From Thalassobaculaceae bacterium (lineage in GTDB: Bacteria; Pseudomonadota; Alphaproteobacteria; Thalassobaculales; Thalassobaculaceae), in NCBI GenBank assembly GCA_029212785.1, contig JARGOG010000020.1, forward strand, positions 1 to 64,000: a stretch of DNA of 64,000 nt. Direction: 5' to 3'. This document shows positions 50,082-59,476 of this stretch, piece by piece. Every line of letters starts with the position of its first letter. Within the stretch, counting starts at the first letter, position 1. Made by a program: the position numbers and the translations under genes. The notes beneath the pieces were generated by a model that made no database searches, was not told the DNA's origin, and saw nothing but the letters and a program-made list of their open reading frames with translations.

Positions 50082-50804
50082 TCAGTTCGCGGAAACGGGC
50101 TCCGGAATGCGGCCGCCATAGGTCGTCATCCAACGGTCGGCCCGCGACTCGGCATCCGCGATCTCGGTCGGGCTCAGGAGCTGCCGAACCGCAGCCGCCA
50201 TGGCCTGGCCCTGGGCCAGCCCGGTCCGGTCGGCGAGCAGCAGCCATTTCAGGGCTTCGACCAGATCCTGCTCGACCAGTTCTCCCTGGGCCAGCAGCCC
50301 GGCGAGGTTCAGGAACGCCTCGGGGATCCCCCCCTCGGCGGCGGAATGGTAGAGCGCCAGCGCGCGGTCTCCATCGGCCTCGCCGCCGTCGCCGGTTTCC
50401 AGCATAACCGCGAGATTATACTGGGCATCGGCGAGGTTCTGCGTCGCCGCCTTCTCGTACCAACTCCGCGCCGCGGTCGAATCCTGGGTCATCAGTTGGC
50501 CGAACTGATAAAGCTGGCCGAGTTTGAACTGGGCGAGCGGGAAGCCCTTGTCCGCCGACTTCTGATACCAGGCGACGGCGTCCTTCGGATCACCGCCGGC
50601 ACGCAGTCCCTGCTCCAGGGTCAGGCCGAGATAGAACATCGCTTTCGGGTCACCGGCATCCGCGGCTTCGCGGTACCACTTCATGGCTTCGCCATAGGTG
50701 CGGGGCACCGGGACGTCGGCGTCCTGCGCCACTGCCGTCTGCACCGCAAGGGGGGAGGCGCAGAGGCTGAACACCATGAGCAGGACGGGAAGGCGCGTGA
50801 TCAC
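50082..50804 (-). CDS. exported Sel1-repeat protein
   Basis: 240 residues from GTG 50804. A signal peptide ends near VAQ at residue 27. About five Sel1-like (TPR-type) repeats of about 36 residues follow (EAMKWYREAADAGDPKAMFYLG, DAVAWYQKSADKGFPLAQFKLG, AARSWYEKAATQNLADAQYNLA and so on). Such periplasmic solenoids mediate protein-protein contacts, often in envelope or signalling complexes. It lies 40 bases downstream of a small lipoprotein gene and may be co-transcribed with it. Confidence 0.9.
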   Translation of the reverse strand: MITRLPVLLMVFSLCASPLAVQTAVAQDADVPVPRTYGEAMKWYREAADAGDPKAMFYLGLTLEQGLRAGGDPKDAVAWYQKSADKGFPLAQFKLGQLYQFGQLMTQDSTAARSWYEKAATQNLADAQYNLAVMLETGDGGEADGDRALALYHSAAEGGIPEAFLNLAGLLAQGELVEQDLVEALKWLLLADRTGLAQGQAMAAAVRQLLSPTEIADAESRADRWMTTYGGRIPEPVSAN

Positions 50805-50844
50805 CGGAGAATCCGGCTCGAAGGCGTCGGGCGCATGAACGCGG

Positions 50845-51144
50845 TCACGGACTGAGTGGCCCTGTGCCGCTGCTCGCCCGCGGCGCCGGCCCCTGATAGC
50901 CGACCAGCCGGTTCGCCTCGCTCGCCGGCAGGGGCTGCGTGTAGCAATTCACCTTGCCGAGCGTCCGGTAGCAGTATCGCGGTTCCACTTCGGGCCGCGG
51001 CTCCTCTTTCGGAGGATCGAAGGCGGTCTTGACGTCGTCCACGGCCGATCGCACGGAAGCCCCCACATCCGCACAGCCGGCGAGCAGCCCGACGCAAGCG
51101 ACCACCAGAACGGCCCGAGACGGACCCTGTCCCAGTGTCACCAT
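50845..51144 (-). CDS. small lipoprotein, hypothetical
   Basis: 99 residues from ATG 51144 (GGAG upstream); the open frame extends upstream but without a ribosome-binding site. The N-terminus has a lipoprotein signal ending in LLAGC at Cys23 or so. The mature part has a coiled acidic/lysine segment (SAVDDVKTAFDPPKEEP) and a conserved-looking RYCYRTLGKVNCYTQPLP with two Cys, then a proline-rich tail. No function recognised. The RYCYRTLGxVxCY pattern is seen in other alphaproteobacterial small lipoproteins, by memory. Confidence 0.8.
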   Translation of the reverse strand: MVTLGQGPSRAVLVVACVGLLAGCADVGASVRSAVDDVKTAFDPPKEEPRPEVEPRYCYRTLGKVNCYTQPLPASEANRLVGYQGPAPRASSGTGPLSP

Positions 51145-51262
51145 CGCTCTCCACCCCCATTCCAGCAGAAGCGGCCCGCCGCTCCAATCCCGAGAGTGTA
51201 GAATAAACACCCAAGGTATTGAAGAGCGTAGCGAAACGCGCCCGGTGCACCGTTCAAGACGG

Positions 51263-52594
51263 TCAGTGCAGAGTGCGCAGCACGTCGCCGATCGTGTCGG
51301 CGATGAAGTCGATTTGCGCGCGCTCGACGATCAGCGGCGGCGACAGCGCGACGATGTCGCCGGTGGTGCGGACCAACAGCCCCTTCTCGTAGCACTGGCG
51401 GAAAGCCTCCATGGCGCGCGCGGTCGGCTTGCCCGGAATGCCCTGAAGCTCCACCGCGCCGACCATGCCGAGATTGCGGATGTCGATGACATGGTTGGTG
51501 CCCTTGAGCGAGTGCATCGCATCCTGCCAGTACGGCGCCAATTCGGCCGACCGCTCGAACAGGCCCTCGTCGCGATACAGGTCGATGGTCGCGAGACCGG
51601 CGGCGCAGGCCAGCGGATGGCCGGAATAGGTGTAGCCGTGGAACAGCTCGATCGAGCCTTCCGGCGCATCCATGAACGCGTCGTAGATGCCGTCGCGGCA
51701 GAACACCGCCCCCATCGGGACCGTGGCATTGGTGATGCCCTTGGCCGTGGTGAAGATGTCCGGCTTCACGCCGAAATAGTCGCTGGCGAATGGCGTCCCA
51801 AGACGGCCGAATCCGGTGATGACCTCGTCGAAGATCAGCAGGATGCCGTGCTTGTCGCAGATGCTTCGCAGGCGCTGCAGGTAGCCTTTCGGCGGGATCA
51901 GAACGCCGGTGGACCCGGCCACCGGCTCGACGATCACCGCGGCGATGGTCGACGCGTCATGCAGCGCCACCAGCCGCTCCAGGTCGTCGGCCAGATGCGC
52001 GCCCCATTCCGGCTCGCCCTTGGTGTAGGCGTTATGGTCCATGTCATGGGTGTGGCGGATGTGGTCGACGCCGTTCAGCAGCGTGCCGAACTGCTTGCGG
52101 TTGCCGACGATGCCGCCGACCGAGATGCCGCCGAAGCCGACGCCGTGATAGCCGCGCTCGCGGCCGATCAGTCGGGTCCGCGTCCCCTGGCCCCGAGCGC
52201 GCTGGTAGGCGAGCGCGATCTTCAGGGCGGTGTCCACCGACTCCGAACCGGAATTGGTGAAGAACACGTGGCTGAAGCCCTCGATCATCTGGGTCAGCCG
52301 CGAGGCGAACTCGAAGGACAGCGGGTGACCCATCTGGAACGCCGGCGCGAAGTCGAGCACCTCGGCCTGCTTCTTGATCGCATCGACGATCGGCTTACGC
52401 CGGTGACCGGCGTTCGAGCACCACAGCCCCGACGTCCCGTCGAGCACGCGACGCCCGTCGGCGGTGATGTAATGCATGCCCTCCGCCTCGACGAACATCC
52501 GCGGGTTCTGCTTGAAATCGCGGTTGGACGTGAACGGCATCCAGAACGAGTCGAGATCGTTCGGCTTGGTCGAGTCATTGGCCGCGAGGGACAT
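51263..52594 (-). CDS. class III aminotransferase (omega-amino acid:pyruvate type)
   Basis: 443 residues from ATG 52594 (GGAG seven bases upstream); the frame stays open far upstream into other genes, without credible starts. Class III PLP enzyme of the omega-amino acid-pyruvate group: DSFWMPFTSNRDFKQNPRM at the start, SGLWCSNAGHRRKPI near 60, FDEVITGFGRLG near 257 and the PLP lysine in FTTAKGITNATVPMGAV near 287. Such enzymes move the amino group of beta-alanine or similar amines to pyruvate. It is a single gene with no pathway partners next to it. Confidence 0.9.
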   Translation of the reverse strand: MSLAANDSTKPNDLDSFWMPFTSNRDFKQNPRMFVEAEGMHYITADGRRVLDGTSGLWCSNAGHRRKPIVDAIKKQAEVLDFAPAFQMGHPLSFEFASRLTQMIEGFSHVFFTNSGSESVDTALKIALAYQRARGQGTRTRLIGRERGYHGVGFGGISVGGIVGNRKQFGTLLNGVDHIRHTHDMDHNAYTKGEPEWGAHLADDLERLVALHDASTIAAVIVEPVAGSTGVLIPPKGYLQRLRSICDKHGILLIFDEVITGFGRLGTPFASDYFGVKPDIFTTAKGITNATVPMGAVFCRDGIYDAFMDAPEGSIELFHGYTYSGHPLACAAGLATIDLYRDEGLFERSAELAPYWQDAMHSLKGTNHVIDIRNLGMVGAVELQGIPGKPTARAMEAFRQCYEKGLLVRTTGDIVALSPPLIVERAQIDFIADTIGDVLRTLH

Positions 52595-52644
52595 GGCGCA
52601 CTCCATGGAAGAGGTTTGCGCCGATACTAGGAGCGAATTCGCGC

Positions 52645-53166
52645 TCACTCCACCTCGTACTTCAGCGCGACCGCGCCGGTCTCGTAGGCATCCACCGACA
52701 CCAGATGCAGGCCCAGCGCGTCGGCCTCGCCGGCGAACAGCGGGATGCCGGACCCCAGCAGCACCGGCATGACGAACAGCTCCACCGTGTCCAAGGCACC
52801 CATGGCCCGGCAGCCCTCCACCGCGGCCGGCCCGCCGACGATCCAGACCTGGGCCCCGTCCTCGCGCAGTTCGGCGATCAGCCCGGCAAGGTCGGACGTT
52901 CCCTCCACCCCTTCCGGCGCACCGGCGATCGGCCGAGAGGTCAGCACGAAACAGCGCTTGCCGGAATAGGGCCAGGCTCCGAATTCCATCACCTGATCGA
53001 AAGTCGCGCGGCCCATGATCAGGGTGTCGATTTCGGCCATGAAGGCGGCGGTGCCGTAGTCGACCCCGGTCTCGTAGTCGTTCAGCCAGTCGACCCCGCC
53101 CTCGGCGTCGGCGACATAGCCGTCCAGACTGGTCGCCATGTAGAGACGGAAGGTGGCGTCGGCCAT
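52645..53166 (-). CDS. dihydrofolate-reductase-like (RibD C-terminal) protein
   Basis: 173 residues from ATG 53166 (AAAGGG upstream). It fits the RibD_C/DHFR-like family: LYMATSLDGYVADAEGGVDWL at the start, IMGRATFDQVMEFGAWPYSG near 55, IWIVGGPAAVEGC-like VWIVGG near 108 and the C-terminal ELFVMPVLLGSGIPLF. These are NADPH-binding reductases, often of unknown substrate. It stands alone, with the class III aminotransferase following 50 bases later on the same strand. Confidence 0.88.
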   Translation of the reverse strand: MADATFRLYMATSLDGYVADAEGGVDWLNDYETGVDYGTAAFMAEIDTLIMGRATFDQVMEFGAWPYSGKRCFVLTSRPIAGAPEGVEGTSDLAGLIAELREDGAQVWIVGGPAAVEGCRAMGALDTVELFVMPVLLGSGIPLFAGEADALGLHLVSVDAYETGAVALKYEVE

Positions 53167-53284
53167 GGATTTGCCCTTTCAGCCGCCTCGCCCGACGGCC
53201 CTGACAGATTGGCGCGCTGACGGCGCGCGGAGTCTGGTGTAGGCAGGAGCCCTGGTTCAACGCAAGGCTCACAGGGAGATCCCC

Positions 53285-54268
53285 GTGTCGAAGACGCTGG
53301 TCATCCAGCCCCTGCCGGGTATCGGCGACATGGTCTGGCACCTGCCGCACCTGAAGGCGATCGCCGAGGCGGCGCCGGACGGCAAGGTCACGGTGCTGAC
53401 CAAGCGGCGCTCGGCGGCCGATCAGATGCTGGCGGGAGTGCCGTGGGTGTCCGACGTCCATTGGCTGGAGCGGGCCCAAGGCGACGAGCCGGCCGGGCGC
53501 CACGACGGCGCGCTCGGCGTATTCCGGCTCGCCACTGACCTGAAGCGTTTGAACGTCGACACTGTGTGGATCCTGCATCGGTCCTGGCGCTACGCGGCGG
53601 CGGCCCGGCTAGCCGGTATCCCGACGCGGATCGGATACCGGGTTCTGCCGGATGGCGGCCGCGACCTGCATCAGGCGGAGAAGGCCACCACCCTGCTCCG
53701 CGCCCATGGCATCCAGGTCGACCCGACCCCGCGCCTGACCCCGCCTGCGACGGCGAAGAAAGAGGTCACCCGGCTCTATGGCGACCTGCCCCGGCCCTGG
53801 CTGGTGCTGGGCATCGGCGCATCGGAGCCGTTCAAACGGTGGCCCGAGGCGAATTTCTCAGCCCTGGCCCGCGCGTTCACCGATCGCACCGGCGGCAGCG
53901 TCATCCTGATCGGCGGCACGGCCGAGAAGGAGAGCGCCGAGCGCATCCTGCAGAACGCCCGGGGCAACGTGGTGTTGGCGATCAACCGGCCGATCGGACT
54001 GGCGGCGGCGCTGGCGGCGGCGGCGGAGGCCTTTCTCGGCAATGACAGCGGCATGCTGAACCTGGCGGCGGCCACGGAGGCCAGGGTGATCGGCCTGTTC
54101 GGCGGCTCTCCGCCGCTCACCCTTTATCCGAACCTTGAAGCCCTGGAGCCACCGGGCGGTGCGGAATACCGGGTGGATCGCATGGCCGAGGTCGAGGTCG
54201 AGGTCGCCATGAACGCGCTGAGCCGAGCCCTCGACAGCACCCCGCCGAAGCCGTTTCCCAAACGCTGA
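53285..54268 (+). CDS. glycosyltransferase family 9 (heptosyltransferase-like)
   Basis: 327 residues from GTG 53285 (GGGAG upstream). GT9 pattern: LVIQPLPGIGDMVWHLPHLKAI at the N-terminus, GIGASEPFKRWPEANFSALAR near 180, then NDSGMLNLAAATEARVIGLFGGSPP near 257, the nucleotide-sugar-binding part. Family members add heptose or other sugars to lipopolysaccharide core from the cytoplasmic face. A second GT9 gene lies about 0.6 kb to the right on the opposite strand, so this is probably a small LPS-core locus. Confidence 0.9.
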   Translation: MSKTLVIQPLPGIGDMVWHLPHLKAIAEAAPDGKVTVLTKRRSAADQMLAGVPWVSDVHWLERAQGDEPAGRHDGALGVFRLATDLKRLNVDTVWILHRSWRYAAAARLAGIPTRIGYRVLPDGGRDLHQAEKATTLLRAHGIQVDPTPRLTPPATAKKEVTRLYGDLPRPWLVLGIGASEPFKRWPEANFSALARAFTDRTGGSVILIGGTAEKESAERILQNARGNVVLAINRPIGLAAALAAAAEAFLGNDSGMLNLAAATEARVIGLFGGSPPLTLYPNLEALEPPGGAEYRVDRMAEVEVEVAMNALSRALDSTPPKPFPKR

Positions 54269-54293
54269 ACGAAGCCCGTCGCCGTCCTCTTCT

Positions 54294-54404
54294 GTCTTCC
54301 CGGCACCACGCCGGGATCCAGAACCAGCGCAGCCGGGGCGTCGGAAGGCATGTCCCACCGTTCCGGCGACCCCGCTCTGGATCGCGGGTCAGGCCCGGGA
54401 AGAC
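54294..54404. repeat. large palindromic intergenic element
   Basis: GTCTTCCCGG (54294-54303) pairs with CCGGGAAGAC (54395-54404). Inside it, GATCCAGA (54315-54322) pairs with TCTGGATC (54376-54383). The short inner hairpin CCCGGcaccacgCCGGG also forms in the left arm. This double-arm layout with CCGGGATCCAG matches the dispersed palindromic elements common between genes in alphaproteobacteria (by memory). It sits between two convergent genes and may act as a two-way transcription stop. Only one copy was noticed in the window. Confidence 0.72.
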
Positions 54405-54440
54405 GCCGGGAGGAGAGGGTTCGACAAACCCCTCTCTCCC

Positions 54441-54827
54441 TCACACAGTCCGCGCGACGACCCGAATCTCGATGATCGTATCGGCGCTGGCGAAGCCCGA
54501 GACTTCGATGGCGGTCCAGGCCGGATAGGGTTCGCCGACAAACTCGGACCGCACGGCGCGAAACAGATCCAGGTGGACGCGCAGCCCGATGTGATAGGTG
54601 GTCATTTCCACCACCGCGAAGAAGTCGAGCCCGGCTTCCCGGAGCACCATCTCGACCTGGCCAAAAGCGGTGCGGAACTGGGTCTCGGGATCGGCGGAGC
54701 AGCGACCGTCGGCACCCGTTCCGGTAAAGCCGGTCAGGAACACGTGGTCCCCCGAAATCAGGCCGGGCGACATCTTCCAGTCGTAATAGCTCTTCAGCGC
54801 CGCCGGGATGACCGCCTTATGATCCAT
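54441..54827 (-). CDS. RidA/YjgF-family protein
   Basis: 128 residues from ATG 54827 (GAGGG upstream). RidA fold: SPGLISGDHVFLTGFTGTGADG near 20, PETQFRTAFGQVEMVLREAGLDF near 50 and a C-terminal AWTAIEVSGFASADTIIEIRVVA. The usual catalytic Arg of RidA near the end is present (IEIRVVA). Family members hydrolyse reactive enamines/imines or related compounds. It follows the GT9 gene by 8 bases, so it may be co-transcribed without a functional link. Confidence 0.88.
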   Translation of the reverse strand: MDHKAVIPAALKSYYDWKMSPGLISGDHVFLTGFTGTGADGRCSADPETQFRTAFGQVEMVLREAGLDFFAVVEMTTYHIGLRVHLDLFRAVRSEFVGEPYPAWTAIEVSGFASADTIIEIRVVARTV

Positions 54828-54835
54828 GACACCCT

Positions 54836-55789
54836 CTATCCCTTGTCCGCCAACAGTCGCCGCGCCGCCGCCCCGACATCGGCGACCGACAAGCCGCACA
54901 TTAACGCGCCAGGCTCTCGCCCAACTTCCGCAGAGCGTGCCAGCAGCGCCTCGGCACTTTCCGTCGTCCGCACCCACGCGGTGACCGCCCCGGCCGGGGC
55001 GTAGTGGGCGTCCTTGCTCGGCCCGAACAGGCCGAGGGTCGGCGCACCGGACGCCGCCGAGAGGTGCATCAGGCCGCTGTCATTGGCGACCACCAGCCGG
55101 CACCGCGCGAAGACCGCCGCCAGAGCCATCAGCGGCGCGCGGTCGACCAGATCGATCAGCCGATCGGCCGGGACCGCCGCCAGGACCGGGGCGGCCAGTT
55201 CCCGCTCGCCCGGCCCGCCGGCAACCAGCACCCGCGCGTCCGGCAGCGGGCCGTCCTGCGCCGTCAGGCGGGCGACCAACTCGGCGAACCGCTCCGCCGG
55301 CCAGGCCTTGGGCGGCCAGTTCGCCGTCGGCGCCACTGCCAGCAGCGGCCGCGGATCGTCGCCGAGGATGTCTTGCGCGCGCCGCCGGTCCGCCTCGCCG
55401 ATCCACAGCCGCGGCATCAACGGCAGGTCCAGACCGAGGCTCGCCGCCATCTGCTCCAGCCGGTGCCCGTCGCCGCGCGCGGTGCGGTAGATCCGGCGCT
55501 CGCCCGCCAGCAGCGTCCAGGCCAGCGCCGACCCGCGCATGTCGACCACCCGGTCCCAGCGGGTGCCGGCCACCTCGCTCCAAAGGCGCAGCCAGTGGCG
55601 CCCCGCCTTCTCCTTGCGCCAGGGAATGACCCGCTCGACCTGGGGCGCGCCCGCGAACAGGGCGGCCGCTACCGGCCCGCAGGCGACGGTCACCTGGGCC
55701 TGCGGATGTTCGTCGAGCATCCGCGCCAGCACCGCCGTCGACAGAACGGCATCGCCCAGGCGATTGGAGGTGATGAAAAGTGCGCGCAT
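54836..55789 (-). CDS. glycosyltransferase family 9 (heptosyltransferase-like)
   Basis: 317 residues from ATG 55789. GT9 pattern: LFITSNRLGDAVLSTAVLARM at the start, LAVAPTANWPPKAWPAERFAELVARL near 168 and VANDSGLMHLSAASGAPTLGLFGPSKDAHYAPAG near 245. Acts on LPS core or another surface sugar. It is upstream of the RidA gene. It differs from the other GT9 in its C-terminal sequence, so the two likely add different sugars. Confidence 0.9.
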   Translation of the reverse strand: MRALFITSNRLGDAVLSTAVLARMLDEHPQAQVTVACGPVAAALFAGAPQVERVIPWRKEKAGRHWLRLWSEVAGTRWDRVVDMRGSALAWTLLAGERRIYRTARGDGHRLEQMAASLGLDLPLMPRLWIGEADRRRAQDILGDDPRPLLAVAPTANWPPKAWPAERFAELVARLTAQDGPLPDARVLVAGGPGERELAAPVLAAVPADRLIDLVDRAPLMALAAVFARCRLVVANDSGLMHLSAASGAPTLGLFGPSKDAHYAPAGAVTAWVRTTESAEALLARSAEVGREPGALMCGLSVADVGAAARRLLADKG

Positions 55790-55853
55790 GTCTTCGGATA
55801 ACGCGGCCGGCGCCGGCGCGCGAGCCTATTCCGCCCCATCCATGCCGGCCGGA

Positions 55854-56588
55854 CTATTCGGCCGCGGATTGCAGCGTGCGGACCGGGTGCAGGCCGAGCC
55901 GGTCGAACAGGGCGAGCGTCCAACTGCGGACACCCTCGTTGAACAGTTCCCAGCCCTTCACCTGCGCCCGCTTGGGCTGACCGCCCGGCGCTTCGAGCCG
56001 GTGGCCACCGCCCATGTTCCAGCGATGGATCATGTCGATGGTGATCTCGGGGTGGAACTGCAGACCATATGCCTTGTCGCCATAGCGGAAGGCCTGGTTC
56101 GGGAAGGAGTTGGTCCCCTCGGCCAGGAGCACGGCATCGGCTGGAACATCGAAGCCCTCGCGGTGCCACTGGTAAAAGTGGGTCGCATGCTCGAACAGGC
56201 CCTCTCGCCGGGCGATCTCGGTTGGAACGACCTTGGTGTAGCCGATCTCCACATGCTTGTCGGGATGCGGGGACACCGCCCCACCGATGGCCCGGGCCAG
56301 GATCTGGCCCCCGAGACAGAGCCCGAGATACGGCACATCGGCATCCAGCGCGCGTTTGGTGAAGTCGATCTCGAAGCGGATGCCGTCCAGCCGCTGGCAG
56401 TCATTGGCGCTCATCGGCCCGCCAAATACGGCGATGCCGGCATAATCCTTCAGGTTCTCCGGCAAGTCGTCGCCGATGCAGGGGCAGCGCCGGTCGAGAC
56501 GGTATCCCCTCTCCTCCAGCAGTTGGCCGACGCGGCCGGGTGTGGAGGTCTTCTGATGAACGACGATGAGAAACCGGTCCGAGATCAT
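55854..56588 (-). CDS. class I glutamine amidotransferase-like protein
   Basis: 244 residues; ATG 56588 overlaps the stop of the nicotinate phosphoribosyltransferase gene (ATGA). Class I GATase with the nucleophile Cys in YLGLCLGGQILARA near 98 and the His/Glu pair in YGLQFHPEITID near 180. It resembles the YfeJ/GMP-synthase-like amidotransferases that act alone on unknown substrates. Tight coupling to NAD salvage raises the idea of an amide-transfer or hydrolysis step there, but this is inference only. Confidence 0.9.
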   Translation of the reverse strand: MISDRFLIVVHQKTSTPGRVGQLLEERGYRLDRRCPCIGDDLPENLKDYAGIAVFGGPMSANDCQRLDGIRFEIDFTKRALDADVPYLGLCLGGQILARAIGGAVSPHPDKHVEIGYTKVVPTEIARREGLFEHATHFYQWHREGFDVPADAVLLAEGTNSFPNQAFRYGDKAYGLQFHPEITIDMIHRWNMGGGHRLEAPGGQPKRAQVKGWELFNEGVRSWTLALFDRLGLHPVRTLQSAAE

Positions 56589-57781
56589 GTGTCTCCTTTG
56601 CGCAGCAGGAATTCGCGGCCGACCTTCACCCGCGCCTCGCCATCGTAGTCGATGATGTCGGCAGTGGCATAGGTCTCACTCCACTTGTCGGGGAGATAGG
56701 AGCCGGTGCCGATCACGTCCACCGGAGCCCTGGCCAGCGCCATCACCCGACACTTCTCCGGCCCGAAGCCCGACGAGGCGACGATCCGCGCCTTGGGGAA
56801 GCCGGCCTCGTCCAGGCATTCGCGCATCCGCCAGATCGCCGCCGCCGACACGCCGGTGCCGATCAGGGCGCGCAGTTCCGCCTCGGTGCGGTAGCCGCGG
56901 ATCGCCTCCGGCGCGTTACGGTCGAGCACCGCATAGGCTTCCGCCGTGTCCAGCCCTTCGATATAGCGCCCGCCGTGGGTGTCGAGCCGCACCGCGAGCT
57001 TGCCCTCGTCCGCCAACTCCGGAAAGCGGCGGGCGACGGCAAGCGCGTCGGTGATCTCCTGGCCGAAATAATCGACCAGCACGGTCAGGTTTTCGCTCGG
57101 GTGGGTCTCGTGGAACATCTCGGCGGCGCGGATGGTGGACCCGGCATAACCGATCAGAGCATGCGGCATGGTGCCGAAGCCGCGGTTCTGACCGAAGTAC
57201 AGGGCCGTGGCATCGGTGGCATTGCCGATGAACCCGACGGCACCGACCTTGTTCTTCGCCTTGGCCGAGCCGACGCTGGCGCCGTAGGCCATGATCTCGG
57301 CCATCTCGGTCCCGGCGCAGTGCCGCGCGTCCATGGCGAGGAAGGCCGTCTTCGGCAGTTCCACGCACATGGTGTAGGCGTTGTAGGCGGCGACGCAGGC
57401 GGCCCCCAGCTTTTGCAGATACTGGGTTTCCAGGTCGACCAGATGGTAGAACGACCCGGTGATGTAGAGGATCGGTTCGCCGGCCCCGACCCAGGCGCCC
57501 TCCTTGTGCAGGACCTGGATGTCGACCTCGGCGCCGCGCTCGGCCATCACCCATTTCAGCCAGTCGACGGCAAGCCGCGTGGCACTGGTGACCGGGCGAC
57601 GCATGAAGACGGCATAGGTCACCCGTTTGTCGCCGAACGCGGCAACGCAGTCCTTGGTCCGGGTGAAATACTTGTCGACATAGCCCGAGATGGTGTCGGG
57701 CGTTGGGTGACGAAGGGTCGTCGGCCAGCCGTTACCGGCCGGGTTCAACCGGTTGTCGTCATCCCGTTCAATGGCGCTCAT
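56585..57781 (-). CDS. pncB: nicotinate phosphoribosyltransferase
   Basis: 398 residues from ATG 57781. Matches the nicotinate/nicotinamide phosphoribosyltransferase fold: PDTISGYVDKYFTRTKDCV at the start, FLAMDARHCAGTEMAEIMAYGAS near 140, VRLDTHGGRYIEGLD near 260 and SSGFGPEKCRVMALARAPVDVIGTGSYL near 335. It makes nicotinate mononucleotide from nicotinate and PRPP in NAD salvage. It is the first gene of a two-gene unit with a glutamine amidotransferase. A terminator separates it from the upstream DAHP synthase gene. Confidence 0.93.
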   Translation of the reverse strand: MSAIERDDDNRLNPAGNGWPTTLRHPTPDTISGYVDKYFTRTKDCVAAFGDKRVTYAVFMRRPVTSATRLAVDWLKWVMAERGAEVDIQVLHKEGAWVGAGEPILYITGSFYHLVDLETQYLQKLGAACVAAYNAYTMCVELPKTAFLAMDARHCAGTEMAEIMAYGASVGSAKAKNKVGAVGFIGNATDATALYFGQNRGFGTMPHALIGYAGSTIRAAEMFHETHPSENLTVLVDYFGQEITDALAVARRFPELADEGKLAVRLDTHGGRYIEGLDTAEAYAVLDRNAPEAIRGYRTEAELRALIGTGVSAAAIWRMRECLDEAGFPKARIVASSGFGPEKCRVMALARAPVDVIGTGSYLPDKWSETYATADIIDYDGEARVKVGREFLLRKGDT

Positions 57782-57836
57782 GGGACGTTCCGCTGGTCTC
57801 AGAACCTGAAAGACTAGCGCCTACGGCCCGTAACCG

Positions 57837-57860
57837 AAAAGGGGGGAACGCTGTCCCCCC
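57837..57860 (-). terminator. intrinsic terminator after DAHP synthase
   Basis: Read on the minus strand: GGGGGGA, loop CAGCGT, TCCCCCC, then TTTT. A GC-rich stem with a T-run, 42 bases after the stop of the DAHP synthase gene. The other strand also has a short T-run after the stem (CTTTT), so it may work in both directions. Confidence 0.8.
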
Positions 57861-57902
57861 GCTTTTCACCGGTTCCCAAGGTGGCCTTTCGCGGCGATCG
57901 CG

Positions 57903-59294
57903 TCAGCTCGCCGCCTGAAGCGGCAGCGCGCCGACACCGCCACGTCGACGCTGCAGCATCTCGGCCACCAGGAAGGCCAGTTCCAGGGACTGGGCGGCGT
58001 TGAGGCGCGGATCGCAGTGGGTGTGGTAGCGGTCGCGCAGCGCCTCCTCGGTCACGCCGGTCGCCCCGCCGATGCACTCGGTGACGTCGCGGCCGGTCAT
58101 CTCGAAATGCACGCCGCCGGCATAGGTCCCCTCCTCCTCATGCACCTCGAAGAACGAGCGCACCTCGGAGAGAATCCGGTCGAACGGACGGGTCTTGTAA
58201 CCGGTCGACGACTTGACCGTGTTGCCGTGCATCGGGTCGCAGGACCAGACCACGTGTCTGCCTTCGCGCTCCACCGCGCGGACCAGCGGCGGCAGGCCAT
58301 CGCGCACCTTGTCGGAGCCGAAACGGGCAATCAGCGTCAGTCGGCCCGGGTCGTTGTTCGGGTTCAGGGCGTCGATCAGCTTGAGCAGTTCGTCCGGATC
58401 CAGGCTCGGACCGCATTTCAGGCCGATCGGGTTATGGATGCCGCGGAAATACTCGACATGCGCCCCGTCCAGATTGCGGGTGCGGTCGCCGATCCAGACC
58501 ATATGGGCGGCGGTGTTGAACCAACCGCGGTCATCGGTGATCGTGTCGCGCCGGGTCAGCGTCTCCTCATAGTCGAGCAGCAGCGCCTCGTGGCTGGTAT
58601 AGACGTCGGTCTCGCGCAGCTGCTGCACACTCTCCGGCGTCACGCCGCAGGCGCGCATGAAGGCGAGACACTCTTCGATGCGCTCGGCGATCTGCTCGAA
58701 CTTCTCGCCCTCGGGGCTTTTCTCCACGAAGCTCAGCGTCCAACGGTGAACGTCCTCGAGATTGGCGAGGCCGCCGGTCACGAAGGCGCGGACCAGGTTC
58801 AGGGTGGCCGCCGACTGATTGTAGACCCGCAACAGGCGCTCCGGGTCCGGCACGCGCGAGGTCTCCTCGAATTCCATACCGTTGATGATGTCGCCGCGAT
58901 AGCTCGGCAGTTCGACGCCGTCGATCACCTCGGTCGGGGCGGAGCGCGGCTTGGCGAACTGGCCGGCCAGGCGGCCGATCTTCACGACCGGAAGAGCGGC
59001 GCCGAAGGTCAGCACCACCGCCATCTGCAGCATCACCTTCACGGTGTCGCGGATGTTGTCGGCGGAGAATTCGGCAAAGCTTTCGGCACAGTCGCCCCCC
59101 TGCAGCAGGAAGGCCTTGCCGGCGGCGACGTCGGCAAGCTGGGCGCGCAGGCGCTGGGTCTCGCCCGCAAAGACCAGTGGCGGAAAAGTGCGCAGAGTCG
59201 ACAGCACGCCGTCCAGTTTCTCCCGGTCGGGATAGTCGGGCACCTGCCGGATCGGTCGGTCGCGCCAGGTCGTCGGTGTCCACTCGGTCGTCAT
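57903..59294 (-). CDS. class II 3-deoxy-7-phosphoheptulonate (DAHP) synthase
   Basis: 463 residues from ATG 59294. The plant/mycobacterial type II DAHP synthase pattern is clear: [14 protein letters not shown] near 80, [17 protein letters not shown] near 117, [15 protein letters not shown] near 288, [10 protein letters not shown] near 348 and the final [30 protein letters not shown]. It condenses phosphoenolpyruvate with erythrose-4-phosphate, the first step of aromatic amino-acid synthesis. It is a single-gene unit ended by a clear terminator. Confidence 0.96.
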   Translation of the reverse strand: MTTEWTPTTWRDRPIRQVPDYPDREKLDGVLSTLRTFPPLVFAGETQRLRAQLADVAAGKAFLLQGGDCAESFAEFSADNIRDTVKVMLQMAVVLTFGAALPVVKIGRLAGQFAKPRSAPTEVIDGVELPSYRGDIINGMEFEETSRVPDPERLLRVYNQSAATLNLVRAFVTGGLANLEDVHRWTLSFVEKSPEGEKFEQIAERIEECLAFMRACGVTPESVQQLRETDVYTSHEALLLDYEETLTRRDTITDDRGWFNTAAHMVWIGDRTRNLDGAHVEYFRGIHNPIGLKCGPSLDPDELLKLIDALNPNNDPGRLTLIARFGSDKVRDGLPPLVRAVEREGRHVVWSCDPMHGNTVKSSTGYKTRPFDRILSEVRSFFEVHEEEGTYAGGVHFEMTGRDVTECIGGATGVTEEALRDRYHTHCDPRLNAAQSLELAFLVAEMLQRRRGGVGALPLQAAS

Positions 59295-59476
59295 CGCGCC
59301 CTCCCTCGGAGGATTGAGGTCTCGAAAGCTTGTGATTGTTTTCGGGGTTTCTATCAGCGTGGTGCCGGTACTGGAAGCCGATTCGCGCGGAAATCCGCCA
59401 TCGCCCGGTCCGCCGTGCGTTGCGCGGCGTCATGGGAGCGGGCATCGTTCCCCCAATCCAACACAGCGAGGGTTCT

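Noticed and set aside
52595-53578. N-terminal extension of the class III aminotransferase
   Set aside because: The upstream in-frame stretch overlaps the DHFR-like gene and has no homology-like features; ATG 52594 has a good ribosome-binding site.
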